Origin: a bacterium
GTDB taxonomy: Bacteria; Methylomirabilota; Methylomirabilia; Methylomirabilales; 2-02-FULL-66-22
Direction of reading: 5' to 3'
DNA length: 46,528 nucleotides
Assembly (NCBI GenBank): GCA_029580855.1
Contig: JAKPQH010000251.1
Coordinates: 1-46,528, forward strand
The position numbers and the translations under genes were made by a program. Shown piece by piece: positions 1 through 9,786 of this stretch (position 1 is the stretch's first letter; every line of letters starts with the position of its first letter). The notes under the pieces were generated by a model. That model did no database searches, was not told where the DNA came from, and worked only from the letters and a program-made list of their open reading frames with translations.

Positions 1-1
1 G

Positions 2-127
2 CTTTGGCACTACAACCATACGCGCGTCCACACCGGGGCCAGCATGCGGGGCCGCACCCCGCTCCAGGCGCTCCACGCGTTCAAGGCGTACCGGGCGATC
101 AAGCGACTGAAGTGTTACCCATGTTGA
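2..127 (+). CDS. Transposase, C-terminal end only (runs off window start)
   Basis: Reading from base 2 gives 41 residues ending at a TGA at 125-127. The tail has the pattern WHYNHTRVHTG, then GRTPLQALHAFKAYR. A YN-x-R-x-H segment followed by GRTP-x-(Q/E)-x-L is typical of the end of the DDE integrase-core (rve) domain in IS481/IS3-type transposases. In the whole enzyme this domain catalyses strand transfer. The rest of the gene lies outside the window, so intactness cannot be judged. No terminal inverted repeat was found just downstream. Family is inferred from about 30 residues; IS481 is slightly preferred over IS3. Confidence 0.65.
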   Translation, partial: LWHYNHTRVHTGASMRGRTPLQALHAFKAYRAIKRLKCYPC

Positions 128-226
128 CAGCTAGGACAAATCCCGGCTCCCCGGCGCCGTCCCCGGACCTGTCTGCTTGTCGGGGGACGGGGTGGTGTGC
201 TAGGTTGCGACGCGCGCAAAGGACAG

Positions 227-369
227 CTGGCAGCAGGCAGGCGGCAGCCGGCAGCGAGCGGAAGGCGGCGAGGGCGCGGAGGCGATTGGCGACTCGGCAA
301 CTGGGCAATTCGGCAACTCGGCAATCTGGGGCGCCCCTGATTGCCAGATCGCCGAGTTGCCGAATTGCC
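227..369. repeat. Composite short-word repeat element A1 (7-nt module plus 8-nt inverted array)
   Basis: Bases 227-282 are eight 7-nt words built around GGCAG/GGCGG. The same eight words recur in the same order at 20262-20317 (50 of 56 bases identical by eye). Bases 283-326 are 8-nt words of type GGCAAYTC. After a GGGGCGCCCC centre, 347-369 is the inverse complement of 304-326 with one mismatch in 23 bases, giving a long hairpin. The arm ends 17 bases before the eamA start. Structure is seen directly; function is unknown. Confidence 0.85.
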
Positions 370-386
370 AGGGCAAGAGGAGAAAC

Positions 387-1268
387 GTGGGAGAGGCGAG
401 GCGGTGGCGCGGGGTCGGCATGGTGGTTGGCGCCACCGTGTGCTGGGGAACCATGGCCGCGGTCGCCAAGCTGCTGTTCCGCGATCAGGGCGTCGATCCG
501 CTGGCGTTGGTCGTCATCCGGACCTATCTGGCCACACTCACGCTGTTTGCTTGCCTGGGCGCCGTGGCGCCGGGACATCTGCGCGTCGATACCCGGACGC
601 TCCGCGCCGCCGCCATCGTCGGCGTCGGAGGGTTGCTCACCAACAACTTTCTTTACTTCGAGGCCATCTACCTCACGAGCGTCGCAACCGCGCTCCTGCT
701 CCAGTACCAGGCGCCCGTTCTGCTGGCGCTGTATGCGCTCCTGGTGGAGCGCCGGGCGCCGTCCCCGCGCTTGGCCCTCTCCATCGTCCTCACGGTGGCC
801 GGGTGCGCCCTCGTCGTGCGGGTCTACGATCCCGCCGCGCTGCGGCTGAACTTCCTCGGCGTCCTGGCGGGGGTGGGCACGGCGTTCGCCTTCGCTTTCT
901 ACATCCTGACCAGCCGCGCGGCGCTGCGATTCGTGCGGCCGTGGACGCTGGTCGCCTACGGCTACCTCGCCGCCAGCGTCGTCTGGCTGCCCCTGGTCCC
1001 GCCGTGGCGGATGGTCGCCGCCGGGTTCCCCCGGCAGACCTGGGGTGCGTTCCTGGCGATCGCGACCCTCGGAACCGTGGTTCCCTTCGGCCTGTTTATC
1101 AACGGGCTGAAACACCTCCCGCCCACGCAGGCGAGTATCCTGGCCATGCTGGAGCCCGTGGTGGCCACGCTGGCCGCCTATCTGATCCTCGGGGAAGCCC
1201 TGCTTCCGCTGCAGGCCCTGGGCGGGGTGCTGGTTCTGTCGGGCGTCATCCTGGTGGAGGCGAAGTGA
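387..1268 (+). CDS. EamA-family (DMT superfamily) membrane transporter
   Basis: A 293-residue inner-membrane protein with about ten hydrophobic segments in two halves, the layout of EamA/RhaT drug-metabolite exporters. The conserved first helix (VCWGTMAAVAK) and the second-half motif around LEPVVATLAAYLILGE, just before the last helices, are the family hallmarks. Substrate cannot be predicted; relatives export amino acids, metabolites or drugs. GTG at 387 is preferred because AGAGGAG sits 5-11 bases upstream. The earlier in-frame TTG at 357 lies inside the repeat arm and would add ten non-family residues. It stands alone between the repeat element and the ileS promoter. Confidence 0.85.
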   Translation: MGEARRWRGVGMVVGATVCWGTMAAVAKLLFRDQGVDPLALVVIRTYLATLTLFACLGAVAPGHLRVDTRTLRAAAIVGVGGLLTNNFLYFEAIYLTSVATALLLQYQAPVLLALYALLVERRAPSPRLALSIVLTVAGCALVVRVYDPAALRLNFLGVLAGVGTAFAFAFYILTSRAALRFVRPWTLVAYGYLAASVVWLPLVPPWRMVAAGFPRQTWGAFLAIATLGTVVPFGLFINGLKHLPPTQASILAMLEPVVATLAAYLILGEALLPLQALGGVLVLSGVILVEAK

Positions 1269-1305
1269 TCCGTTGTATCCGCAGCTTTCGAGACGCGTGC
1301 GCGTG

Positions 1306-1334
1306 TTGACAGGGTCGGGATTCCCTGCTAGCTT
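1306..1334 (+). promoter_or_regulatory. Sigma70-type promoter for ileS
   Basis: TTGACA at 1306-1311, a 17-base spacer, then TAGCTT at 1329-1334. It lies in the 170-base gap before ileS, leaving a leader of about 100 bases. No T-box specifier or terminator was recognised in the leader. Perfect -35 hexamers with 17-base spacing recur at several gene starts in this window. Confidence 0.6.
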
Positions 1335-1438
1335 CCCTTTTCTCCGCCCGTGGCCGGGCGGCCCGCCGTTCACGGCACGAGCGGGCCGGCGGGTAGCTCC
1401 GGCTTTTGCGGACGGTCTGTGCGAGGACTGAAGTCACT

Positions 1439-4216
1439 ATGGACTACAAGACCACGCTGAATCTGCCCAAGACCGATTTTCCCATGAAAGCCAATCTCAG
1501 CGGGCGGGAGCCCGAGCTCCTGCGCGCGTGGGAAGAGATGCGGCTGTACGACAGGCTGCGGGAGACCCGCGCGGGCAGGCCGCGCTGGGTCCTGCACGAC
1601 GGCCCGCCCTACGCCAACGGTCACATCCACATGGGGCACGCGCTCAACAAGATCCTGAAGGATATGATCGTGAAGTCCCGCTCGATGTTCGGCTACGACG
1701 CGCCCTACGTGCCCGGCTGGGATTGCCACGGGTTGCCCATCGAGCACCAGGTGGACCGGGAGCTGGGCCCCAAGGCACGGGAGGTGCCCATCCCGGAGAA
1801 GCGGAAACTCTGCCGCGCCTACGCGGAGAAGTTCATCGACATCCAGCGGGAGGAGTTCAAACGGCTGGGGGCGCTGGGGAACTGGGCCGATCCGTATCTG
1901 ACCATGGTGTTCGCCTACGAGGCGAACATCCTGCGTGAGCTGGGGAAGTTCATCGGGTCGGGGGCCGTGTACCGCGGGCTCAAGCCGGTGCACTGGTGCA
2001 CCGCATGTCGCACCGCCCTCGCCGAGGCGGAGGTGGAGTACGAGGACCATCGGTCCCCGTCGATCTACGTCGCCTTCCCGCTGACCTCCGACCCCGCCGT
2101 CCTGGATCCGGCACTCGCCGGCTGCCCGGTCTCGGTGGTGATCTGGACCACGACGCCCTGGACCCTGCCGGCCAACCTGGCCATCGTGGTCCATCCCGAC
2201 GAGGAGTACGTCGTGGCCCGCGCCGGGGATCGCTGCTTCATCCTGGCCGCGAAGCTGCTGGACGAGACCGTCCGCACCTGCCGGCTGCCGGAGCCGCAGG
2301 TGGTGTGCCGTGTTCCGGGGACCCGTCTCGACGGCCTCACGGCGCGACACCCCTGGCTGGACCGCCCGTCCCCCATCTTCACCGCCGAGTACGTGACCAT
2401 GGACGCGGGCACCGGGTGCGTCCACACGGCCCCCGGGCACGGGGCGGACGATTACGAGACGGGGATGAAGCACGGTCTGCCGGTGTACAACCCGGTGGAC
2501 GATGCCGGCCGATTTGTCCCGGAGGTCGCGCATTTCGCCGGCATGAACGTGTGGGAGGCCAACGCCGCCATCGTCGCCAAGCTCCGGGCGGACGGCACGC
2601 TGCTGTCCGCCGCGGAGTTCCAGCATTCGTATCCGCACTGCTGGCGCTGCAAGAACCCGGTGCTTTTCCGCGCCACCAACCAGTGGTTCATCTCGATGGA
2701 GCAGAACGGCCTGCGGCAGCGCGCGCTCGCCGCGATCCGCGACCAGGTGCGGTGGATTCCCGCCTGGGGCCAGGAGCGCATCTACGGCATGATCGCCAAC
2801 CGGCCCGACTGGTGCATCTCGCGGCAGCGGGCCTGGGGCGTTCCCATTGCGGTTCTGTACTGCGCCGGGTGCAACGCGCTCCTGGCCGAGCAGCGACTGG
2901 TGGAGTACGTGGCGGCCCTCATGGAGCGGGACGGGGCCGACATCTGGTTCGCCAGGCCGGCGAAGGACCTCGTGCCCCCCGGGACCACCTGTCCGAAGTG
3001 CGGGCATGCGGAGTTCAGGAAGGAGACCGATATCCTCGACGTCTGGTTCGACTCGGGGGTGAGCCAGGCGGCCGTCCTGCGGGTCAGACCGGATCAGCAC
3101 TGGCCGGCCGACATGTACCTGGAGGGCAGCGACCAGCACCGCGGATGGTTTCACTCGTCCCTCCTGGCGGCGGTCGGGGTGCAGGGCGGACCCCCGTACC
3201 GGTCGGTCCTCACGCACGGGTTCGTGGTGGACGGCGAGGGCCGGAAGATGTCCAAGTCCCAGGGGAACGTCATCGCCCCGCAGCAGGTCATCGCCAAGCA
3301 CGGGGCCGAGGTCCTGCGCCTGTGGGTCGCCGCGATGGACTACCGGGACGATATCCGGCTGTCCGACGAGATCCTCACCCGGCTGGTGGAGGGCTACCGG
3401 CGGATCCGGAACACCTGCCGCTACCTGCTGGGCAACCTCTACGATTTCAATCCCGGCCGGGATGCCGTGCCCGTGGCCGATCTCTTGCCCATCGACCGGT
3501 TCATCCTGCACCGGCTGGAGCGACTCGTCGAGCGCGTCCGCAAAGCCTACGAGGAGTACGAATTCCACGTTCTGTACCACGGGCTGCACAACTTTTGCGC
3601 CGTGGATCTGTCGGCGTTCTATCTGGACGTGCTCAAGGATCGGCTCTACACGTCGCCGCCGGCGTCGCGCCTGCGGCGGTCGGCGCAGACGGCGATGCAC
3701 GAGATCCTGGTGAGCGTGGTCAAGCTCATGGCGCCGGTGCTGTCGTTCACGGCGGAGGAAGTCTGGCGGCACGTTCCGCTGCGGGACAAGCCGGCCAGCG
3801 TCCACCTGACCGAATTCCCCGCCGCGCGCCCGGACCTCCTGGACGAGTCCCTGGCGGCAGAGTGGGATCGACTCCTCCAGGTCCGCGAAGAGATCCTGCG
3901 CGGCCTGGAGGCGGCCCGCAAAGAGAAGCGGATCGGGAGCGCACAGGAGGCGGCGGTGGAACTGGCGGTCCCCGAGGCGGATTTCGATTTCCTCGCCGCG
4001 CACCGGGAGGAGCTGGAAACCATCTGCATCGTCTCCCGGCTCGCCGTCCGGCGCGCGGCGCAAGCGGGCGGGGACCCCACCATCGCCGTGCGGGTGGAGC
4101 GGGCGCCGGGCGCGAAGTGCCCCCGCTGCTGGAACTACCGCGAGAACGTCGGCGCCTCGCCCGCACACCCCGGCCTCTGCCGGCGGTGCGCGAGTGCCCT
4201 GGAAGGGCGTGCGTGA
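1439..4216 (+). CDS. ileS: Isoleucyl-tRNA synthetase
   Basis: A 925-residue class Ia synthetase that charges tRNA-Ile with isoleucine in the cytoplasm and edits mischarged valine. The ATP-binding HIGH motif appears as HMGH at residues 64-67 and KMSKS at 603-607. The CP1 editing insertion lies between them, including the [12 protein letters not shown] stretch. The C-terminal zinc knuckle has two CxxC pairs (CPRC and CRRC), as in bacterial type IleRS. ATG 1439 is chosen because the family N-terminus ([15 protein letters not shown]) starts there; the upstream TTG adds 11 unrelated residues. It is followed closely by lspA, a common bacterial pairing. Confidence 0.97.
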   Translation: MDYKTTLNLPKTDFPMKANLSGREPELLRAWEEMRLYDRLRETRAGRPRWVLHDGPPYANGHIHMGHALNKILKDMIVKSRSMFGYDAPYVPGWDCHGLPIEHQVDRELGPKAREVPIPEKRKLCRAYAEKFIDIQREEFKRLGALGNWADPYLTMVFAYEANILRELGKFIGSGAVYRGLKPVHWCTACRTALAEAEVEYEDHRSPSIYVAFPLTSDPAVLDPALAGCPVSVVIWTTTPWTLPANLAIVVHPDEEYVVARAGDRCFILAAKLLDETVRTCRLPEPQVVCRVPGTRLDGLTARHPWLDRPSPIFTAEYVTMDAGTGCVHTAPGHGADDYETGMKHGLPVYNPVDDAGRFVPEVAHFAGMNVWEANAAIVAKLRADGTLLSAAEFQHSYPHCWRCKNPVLFRATNQWFISMEQNGLRQRALAAIRDQVRWIPAWGQERIYGMIANRPDWCISRQRAWGVPIAVLYCAGCNALLAEQRLVEYVAALMERDGADIWFARPAKDLVPPGTTCPKCGHAEFRKETDILDVWFDSGVSQAAVLRVRPDQHWPADMYLEGSDQHRGWFHSSLLAAVGVQGGPPYRSVLTHGFVVDGEGRKMSKSQGNVIAPQQVIAKHGAEVLRLWVAAMDYRDDIRLSDEILTRLVEGYRRIRNTCRYLLGNLYDFNPGRDAVPVADLLPIDRFILHRLERLVERVRKAYEEYEFHVLYHGLHNFCAVDLSAFYLDVLKDRLYTSPPASRLRRSAQTAMHEILVSVVKLMAPVLSFTAEEVWRHVPLRDKPASVHLTEFPAARPDLLDESLAAEWDRLLQVREEILRGLEAARKEKRIGSAQEAAVELAVPEADFDFLAAHREELETICIVSRLAVRRAAQAGGDPTIAVRVERAPGAKCPRCWNYRENVGASPAHPGLCRRCASALEGRA

Positions 4217-4252
4217 CCCGCCGTCGGTGATGGCTGCGAGCGGAGCCGGACC

Positions 4253-4732
4253 ATGGGCTTCTATCTGATCGCGCTGGCGATCGTGCTGACGGATCAGGCG
4301 ACCAAGGCCGTCGTCGTTCGGACCATGCGGCTGGGGCAGAGCATCGCCATTGTGCCGGGCTACCTCGACCTGACCTTTGTCCTGAACCCGGGTGCCGCGT
4401 TCAGCCTCCTGGCCACGCTTCCGGAGCGGATCCGCAACCCCTTCTTCATCCTCATCTCCGTCGCCGCGGCGGTGCTGATCATCGTCTACCATGCGCGGCA
4501 CCTCCACGGGCATCGACTGGCGGCCGCCAGTCTCGGACTCATCCTGGGGGGAGCCATCGGCAATCTGATCGATCGCGTCCGTCTCGGCGTCGTGGTGGAC
4601 TTCCTGGACGCCCACGTCCATCAGTACCACTGGCCGGTCTTCAACGTGGCCGATTCCGCCATCTCGGTGGGTGTCACGCTGCTGCTGATCGAGATGGTGC
4701 TGGAGTGGCGGCGGGAGAGACGCAGCGATTAG
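4253..4732 (+). CDS. lspA: Lipoprotein signal peptidase (signal peptidase II)
   Basis: A 159-residue, four-helix inner-membrane aspartyl protease that removes the signal peptide from diacylglyceryl-prolipoproteins. The two catalytic aspartates are D116 (VVDFLD) and D134 (NVADSAISVG), each in its conserved block after GNLIDR. Length is normal for the family. It lies 36 bases after ileS and is probably cotranscribed. The TAG stop falls at the outer edge of a short-word repeat (4725-4815), so the last residues (RRSD) may have been set by that insertion. Confidence 0.95.
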   Translation: MGFYLIALAIVLTDQATKAVVVRTMRLGQSIAIVPGYLDLTFVLNPGAAFSLLATLPERIRNPFFILISVAAAVLIIVYHARHLHGHRLAAASLGLILGGAIGNLIDRVRLGVVVDFLDAHVHQYHWPVFNVADSAISVGVTLLLIEMVLEWRRERRSD

Positions 4733-4815
4733 CTATCAGCGTTCGGCATTCAGCCATGGAAGGACCCCGTCGTTCCGAACGCTGACCGCTGAAAGCTGAT
4801 GGCTGATCGCTGACT
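4725..4815. repeat. 7-nt word inverted array, family B (GCTGAYN)
   Basis: Bases 4781-4815 are five consecutive 7-nt words: GCTGACC, GCTGAAA, GCTGATG, GCTGATC, GCTGACT. The left side (4725-4756) holds inverse-complement words such as ATCAGC and TCAGCC. AGCGTTCGG at 4738-4746 pairs perfectly with CCGAACGCT at 4775-4783. The array spans the lspA stop codon and ends 13 bases before the rluD start, filling the intergenic gap. Confidence 0.8.
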
Positions 4816-4828
4816 GCCCACAGCTTCC

Positions 4829-5782
4829 ATGCCTGACATCCGTGAGTTCATCGTCGATGCGGCGGGGGTCGGCCGGCGGCTGGACGCGTTTCTGGCCCGC
4901 GCCAGCGGGCTGTCCCGTGCCAGGGTGCAGGGGTTGATCGAGCGCGGCGCCGTCCTGGTCGACGGCCATCCGCGGAAGCCGCGGCACGCGCTCCGGATCG
5001 GCGAGCGGGTGACGCTGGCGGTGCCGCCCCCCGAACCGCTCGCGCTCACCCCGGAGGCCATCCCCCTCGACATTCTCTACGAGGACGAGGACCTGCTGGT
5101 CCTGAACAAGCCGGCCGGGCTGGTCGTCCACCCCGGCGCGGGGCGGACCACCGGCACACTGGTCCACGCCCTGCTGGCGCACTGCCGGGAGCTTCCCGGC
5201 ATCGGAGGGGTGGAGCGACCGGGCATCGTGCACCGCCTGGACCGCGAGACCTCGGGCGTCATGGTGGCCGCAAAAAGCGAGGCCGCGCACGCCTCACTCA
5301 GCGCGCAATTCAAGGCCCGTGTTGTCCGTAAGCGGTACCTGGCGCTGGTGCGCGGCACGGTGGGACACGAGACGGGGCGCATCGAGGCGGCGATCGGGCG
5401 ACGTGAGCGCGACCGGAAGCGGATGGGCGTGCGCGCGCGCGGTGGCCGAGAGGCCCGCACCGACTACCGCGTCCTGCGCCGGCGGGCGGATATGACGCTG
5501 ATCGAGGCCAGCCTGGAGACGGGCCGCACGCACTAGATCCGCGTGCACTTTGCCCACATCGGTCACCCGGTGGTCGGGGATACGGTCTACGGCGGGAGAG
5601 GGTCGCGCCGGCTCGCCGCGTCGGACGCGCCGCGCGCGGGACGCCAGATGCTGCATGCGTGGCGGCTGGGATTCCACCATCCGCGGACGGGCGTCTGGGT
5701 GGAGTTCACAGCGCCGGTTCCCGGGGACCTCAGGGCGCTGGCGGGTCTGGCGCCGGACGAGCAGCTCTCGGACTCGCCCTAG
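4829..5782 (+). pseudogene. rluD: 23S rRNA pseudouridine synthase RluD-type, interrupted by an amber codon
   Basis: 317 codons encoding an N-terminal S4 RNA-binding domain (residues about 14-65) and an RluA-family catalytic domain with the active-site RLD motif at 136-138. The enzyme would modify uridines in 23S rRNA helix 69. Codon 236 (5534-5536) is TAG inside the conserved GRTHQIRVH motif, exactly where glutamine (CAG) is expected. The frame then continues normally (IRVHFAHIGHPVVGD) to a natural stop at 5780-5782. One C-to-T change explains it: a recent nonsense mutation, population variant or sequencing error. TAG is a normal stop elsewhere in the window, so recoding is unlikely. The truncated 235-residue product would lack the end of the catalytic fold. 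Confidence 0.85.
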
Positions 5783-8130
5783 GCGTCCGGCGTCAGTTCG
5801 GCGATGGTCTGCAGGAGTTCCTCGAGACGCACGGGCTTGTGGAGGATGCGATCCGGCAGGCCGCGCCCGCGGCTGTCGGGGGCATGCGCTTCCCCCCACC
5901 CGGTGAACAGGATCACGGGGAACGCCGCGTGGCGCGCTTTCACCGCGGCCGCAACGTCCCACCCGTTCACGTCCGGCATTCCCAGATCGGTGAGGACAAG
6001 GTCGAACGTTTCGGGGGCGAAGCATTGCAGCCCCCGGCGGCCGCCTTCCGCTTCCACGATGCGATGACCGGCGGAACGCAGCAGACCCGCCACGGCCCGG
6101 CGGACGCGGGCGTCGTCGTCAATGAGCAGAATCCGCCGTGGCGTTCGCCGCCGGGTCTGGGCCAGGGGGTTGGCCGCCGGTTCCACGGGGACCGCCCGCA
6201 ACAGCAACGTGAAGGTCGTCCCCCGGCCGGGGGTGCTGGCAACCTCGATCCGCCCGCCGTGCCGCTCCAGGATGCCGTACACCATGGGGAGACCCAGCCC
6301 GGTGCCGTGGCCGCCCTTGGTCGTGAAGAACGGCTCGAATGCGCGCTGCCGGATCTCGTCGGTCATCCCGATGCCGGTATCGGCGACGCGCAGTTCGACC
6401 ATGGGCGCGCCCTGGGTCGCCGCACGCCGCTCGGCCGCCCCCGTCTGCGGCGGTTCCGCCACGGTCGGCCGCCCGGCGATCGTCAGCGTTCCGCCGCTCG
6501 GCATCGCATCCACCGCGTTCAGGATCAGGTTCGTGAGCGCCTCGCGGATCTCGGGGGCGTGGCCCAAGATCGGCGGGAGGCGGTCCAGCGCAGTATTCAC
6601 CTCGATCAGACACCCGCGCCGCTGGACTTCGTCCCGCCAGCGGGGTCGGGAAAGCTCCAGCGCTTCGGCGACCAGGTGGGCGAGGTCGCACGGCGTCAGT
6701 TCCGCGGCGGGCTGCTGCTGGGCGAAGCCCTGCAGGCGGCGGACGACCTGGGCGCCGTCGGTGGCGGCCATTTCCAGGATGTCGAGGGACTCGCCGAGCC
6801 TGGCGTCGGACGGGGACGCCCGCAGCAGCTCCACCTGCGACAGGATCGCGGCCAGGGTGTTGTTCAGATCGTGGGCCACGCCGGCGCTCAGCTGGCCCAA
6901 CGCGCGTAGCTTCTGGGTGCGGACCAGTTCGTCCTGCGCGCGGTGCAGATGCGCATAGGAACGGTTCAGCTCGCCGAAGAGGCGGGCGTTCTCCACCGCG
7001 ATGGCAGCCTGCGCGGCGAAGAGGTTCAGGATCTCGCCGTCGTCCCGCGTGAAGAGGCGATCCACGCCATGGTTGTCAAAGGCCATGACTCCGGCCAGCC
7101 GCTCGCGGTAGAGCAGCGGCTCGCCGATGACCGCCGTCACCTCCGGCCGTCCGAGGGTCTCCGCCGTGGCGAAGGGGGAGCTGCGGTACGCGTTGACGAT
7201 CATGCCGTGGCGCCGCGCCGCCACGGAGCCCGCCACACCCTCTCCCAGCCCGCGCACACGGCTCCCCTGGGGAACCCACGGACCGACCCAGGCCTTCGCG
7301 GTCAGCGTCTGCTGCGCTTCATCCCACAGATAGAGGGTGCCCGAGCGGACGCCGATCAGCTCGGCCGCACGGCGCGTGATGAGGTCCAGCAGCACGGCGA
7401 GATCCAGCTCGCGCGTGATCTCGGCACTCACGGTGCGGATCGTCTCGAGCTGGCGTGTACGCCGGGACAGCGCCTCCTCCGCCCGCTTGACTCCCGTGAT
7501 GTTGCGGCTGATCCCGACGAGGCCGACAATCGTACCCGCGGCGTCGCGCAACGGGAGCTTGGTGGTCAGGTGCCAGTGGACCTCTCCCGGCGTCCGGGTC
7601 GGCCCGCGCTCTTCCTGGTGAAGCAGCGGCTCTCCGGTGCGCACGACCCGTTGCTCGTCGGCGCGGTACTGCACCGCGACATCGGCGGGGAGAAAGTCCA
7701 GATCGGTCTTGCCGACCGCATCCTCGGGCGACGGCACGCCGAGCAGATCCGCCTGCGCGCGGTTGATCATGATGAAGCGGCTGTCCGCGTCCTTGATGAA
7801 GATGTAATCCGGCAGGTTGTCGATGAGCGTGCGCAGGAGATTGCGCTCCTCCGCCAGGGTCGCCTCCGCCCGTTTCCGGGCGACGCTGTCGCGCTGCAGG
7901 TGGCTGTCGCTCTCGGCGACCTGGCGAAGGACCCGCCCGACGAGGAGAAACAGGAGCGCACCGGTGCAGGCGACGAAGGCCCAGCCCTTCAGGGTCTGCA
8001 GGGTCGTCAGCAGGCGCGGTTCCTGCGTGATCCACGCGAGCAACCGGTCAGAAAAGAGAATCCACACGCCGGAGACGACGACGTACACACCGGCCAGGCG
8101 AAGCGCCGTGCGTTGCGGTGACGGTCGCAT
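5779..8130 (-). CDS. Membrane hybrid histidine kinase (2TM-PAS-GAF-HisKA-HATPase-REC)
   Basis: About 783 residues, numbered from the ATG at 8130. Two N-terminal transmembrane helices come first. A PAS domain follows (about 99-219, with PDYIFIKDADSRF), then a GAF domain (about 234-384). HisKA has the phospho-acceptor in GVAHDLNNTL (H420). The HATPase has N and G boxes (LILNAVDAM, DTGIGM, GTGLGLPMVYG). The C-terminal receiver has the acceptor aspartate in LTDLGMPD (D715). It senses an unknown signal and phosphorylates its own receiver; no output regulator is adjacent. An in-frame GTG at 8163 would add 11 residues; neither start has a strong ribosome site. Its stop overlaps the rluD tail convergently by four bases. 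Confidence 0.93.
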   Translation of the reverse strand: MRPSPQRTALRLAGVYVVVSGVWILFSDRLLAWITQEPRLLTTLQTLKGWAFVACTGALLFLLVGRVLRQVAESDSHLQRDSVARKRAEATLAEERNLLRTLIDNLPDYIFIKDADSRFIMINRAQADLLGVPSPEDAVGKTDLDFLPADVAVQYRADEQRVVRTGEPLLHQEERGPTRTPGEVHWHLTTKLPLRDAAGTIVGLVGISRNITGVKRAEEALSRRTRQLETIRTVSAEITRELDLAVLLDLITRRAAELIGVRSGTLYLWDEAQQTLTAKAWVGPWVPQGSRVRGLGEGVAGSVAARRHGMIVNAYRSSPFATAETLGRPEVTAVIGEPLLYRERLAGVMAFDNHGVDRLFTRDDGEILNLFAAQAAIAVENARLFGELNRSYAHLHRAQDELVRTQKLRALGQLSAGVAHDLNNTLAAILSQVELLRASPSDARLGESLDILEMAATDGAQVVRRLQGFAQQQPAAELTPCDLAHLVAEALELSRPRWRDEVQRRGCLIEVNTALDRLPPILGHAPEIREALTNLILNAVDAMPSGGTLTIAGRPTVAEPPQTGAAERRAATQGAPMVELRVADTGIGMTDEIRQRAFEPFFTTKGGHGTGLGLPMVYGILERHGGRIEVASTPGRGTTFTLLLRAVPVEPAANPLAQTRRRTPRRILLIDDDARVRRAVAGLLRSAGHRIVEAEGGRRGLQCFAPETFDLVLTDLGMPDVNGWDVAAAVKARHAAFPVILFTGWGEAHAPDSRGRGLPDRILHKPVRLEELLQTIAELTPDA

Positions 8131-8286
8131 ACGTTTCACTGGGCGACGCACGGTTGCCCGCACTGGGCGTCGCCGGGAGTCCCCCCGACGTCCGGTCTCG
8201 CCATGGCTCGGCCGTTGCGGGATACGCTGGCTCCACCGGGCGGGGCCCGAATCCCCGGCGGTCAGTCCACGAGCCGCTGTCCGGAA

Positions 8287-8487
8287 TTAACCGACGACCC
8301 GCACTTGAACCGCCTTGGGCCGTCCGCGGTCATCCTGACCCAGATCGAACTCGACGACCTCGCCCTCGTGGAGCGTCCGGCCCGCCTCGATGTCGCTGGC
8401 ATGCACGAACACGTCGGGGCCATTATCGTCCCGGACGAGGAATCCGAAACGCTTGGTCACGTTGAACCACTTCACCTTGCCTTTCAT
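8287..8487 (-). CDS. Cold-shock domain protein (CspA family)
   Basis: A 66-residue single cold-shock domain of the usual length. RNP1 (KRFGFLVRD) and RNP2 (DVFVHASDIE) are present, with surface aromatics of the nucleic-acid face. It binds single-stranded RNA/DNA as an RNA chaperone. Start is MKGKVKWFNV, canonical for the family. It is transcribed alone, with about 230 bases of upstream noncoding DNA that could hold a long regulatory leader. Confidence 0.95.
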   Translation of the reverse strand: MKGKVKWFNVTKRFGFLVRDDNGPDVFVHASDIEAGRTLHEGEVVEFDLGQDDRGRPKAVQVRVVG

Positions 8488-8600
8488 GGTGCCCCCTCCC
8501 CCTTCCCCGGCCGCTGAAACCGGCCCCGCGGCCGGGACTCATCCTCACGACGGGTGCCCCGGCCCATCGCTTGCCGCCCGGCCCCCCCCAACTTGGCCGG

Positions 8601-8635
8601 GGATCTTGTGCCCGTCAAACGAGATCCGGTTTTTT
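8601..8635 (+). terminator. Possible rho-independent terminator (plus-strand reading)
   Basis: GGATCT at 8601-8606 and AGATCC at 8622-8627 form a stem, followed by GGT and five more T. It lies in the 234-base gap between cspA and the IPT/PD40 gene, both on the minus strand, so no plus-strand gene needs it. It may instead be a structured part of the cspA leader. The rest of the gap shows nothing recognisable. Confidence 0.3.
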
Positions 8636-8721
8636 GCGCGGCCAGGCTACAGACAGATTGCCGGCGTCTTTCCGAAAGAAACAACCCTCACATCTCGGAT
8701 CACCGCCGCCCGCGGCCGGAG

Positions 8722-9786
8722 TCAATTGCTGATCGCCGCCAGTCCGTCGTCGGCGCTGGTCTCGTTGGCCTCTTCGAGCTCCGAAAGCGTGCGCGTGCGC
8801 AGGTCGAACAGAAAGATCTTGGGCTTCCCGAGTCGATCGGACTCGAAGACAATGAACCGCCCGTCGGCGCTGAGCGCCGGGAAACCGTCAAAGGCCGTGG
8901 GGTGGTTCGCCTCCGGCAGCGGGTCCAGCGTGCGTTTCTCGCGATCGAAGAGGAAGACATCGTATTGCCCTTGGCTCCGATCGGACTGGAACGCGATGAA
9001 CCGGCCGTCGGCGCTGATGGACGGATACGCGTCGTTCCCGGCGGGGCTGTTGGCCTCCGGCAGGGGGTCCAGACGGTTGCCCCTGCGGTCCAGGAGGTAC
9101 ACGTGGTTTTTGCCTCGGCGCCGATTGGAGGTGAAGACGACGAAGCGCCCGGGGAATACCGGGTCGGTGACCGTGATCCAACCCGAGAGCGAGGCGCCGC
9201 CTCCCGGGCCGGGGGTCACGACGCGGACCGTCAGGGTGCCGGGGGCGGCCAGCAGATCCGCCGGGACGGTCGCCGTCAGCTCCTCCGGCGACCGGAAGAC
9301 CGTCACGACCGTCTTCCCGGCCACCTGCACGGCGGAGTCGGGCCGGAACGCCTTGCCGATGAGCTTGATGGACCCCTCCGGATCTCCGACCGAGAGCGCC
9401 GGCACCTCGATGACGTCGAGGCGGGGCGCGGGGTTGGCCACGGTGACGACCACCGCCACGGCGTCGGCGGCTTTCCGCTCGCCGTCGACGACGCGCAGGT
9501 CCAGGCGTCCCGCCGCGGCCAGCAGCGCCGACGGAAGGCGGGCGCGGAGCTGCGTCGGTCCGAGGACGTCCGCGGACACCGGTACGCCGTTTACCAGCAC
9601 GCGCACGCTCTCCGTGAAATACCGGCCATCCACCCGCACGTCCGTGTCGCCGGAGCCGACCGGCACCTCCTCGGGCTCCACGCGGGCGGCGCGGGGGGCC
9701 GGATCGAGGCGCGGGGTCTCTGCGTCGGCCGGCACGGCGCCCACGGCGAGAAGGACGGCGAGGAGCGCTGCCCGCCGGGAGATCAT
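8722..9786 (-). CDS. Secreted IPT/TIG and PD40 (TolB-like) repeat protein
   Basis: 354 residues with an N-terminal signal peptide (positive n-region, [16 protein letters not shown]). Two IPT/TIG-like beta-sandwich repeats follow (about 35-110 and 120-205), each with VRVLVNG- or [12 protein letters not shown] strands. Three PD40 propeller strands follow, with the repeated core SADGRFI(A/V)F-x-SDR. The protein stops at GLAAISN, in the middle of what would be a further PD40 strand, so it may be truncated compared with full six-bladed relatives. Likely periplasmic or surface; function unknown. Its ATG overlaps the uvrB stop (ATGA at 9783-9786), so it is translationally coupled to uvrB. Confidence 0.8.
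   Translation of the reverse strand: MISRRAALLAVLLAVGAVPADAETPRLDPAPRAARVEPEEVPVGSGDTDVRVDGRYFTESVRVLVNGVPVSADVLGPTQLRARLPSALLAAAGRLDLRVVDGERKAADAVAVVVTVANPAPRLDVIEVPALSVGDPEGSIKLIGKAFRPDSAVQVAGKTVVTVFRSPEELTATVPADLLAAPGTLTVRVVTPGPGGGASLSGWITVTDPVFPGRFVVFTSNRRRGKNHVYLLDRRGNRLDPLPEANSPAGNDAYPSISADGRFIAFQSDRSQGQYDVFLFDREKRTLDPLPEANHPTAFDGFPALSADGRFIVFESDRLGKPKIFLFDLRTRTLSELEEANETSADDGLAAISN

Noticed and set aside
357..386. TTG start for the EamA transporter at 357
   Set aside because: It lies inside the hairpin arm; GTG 387 with AGAGGAG upstream is better.
1370..4630. A 1086-codon open frame on the minus strand opposite ileS and lspA
   Set aside because: It is a GC-driven shadow: no family motifs, Arg/Gly/His/Pro-rich composition, and it lies over two clear plus-strand genes.
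5534..5536. Amber recoding (TAG read as Gln) as the genetic code of the organism
   Set aside because: TAG is used as the normal terminal stop of lspA, thiE, thiG and nth, among others, and only one conserved site is affected.
8210..8270. tRNA-like T-arm (GGCCCGAATCC) near the cspA end
   Set aside because: No acceptor, D-arm or anticodon arm could be built around it.
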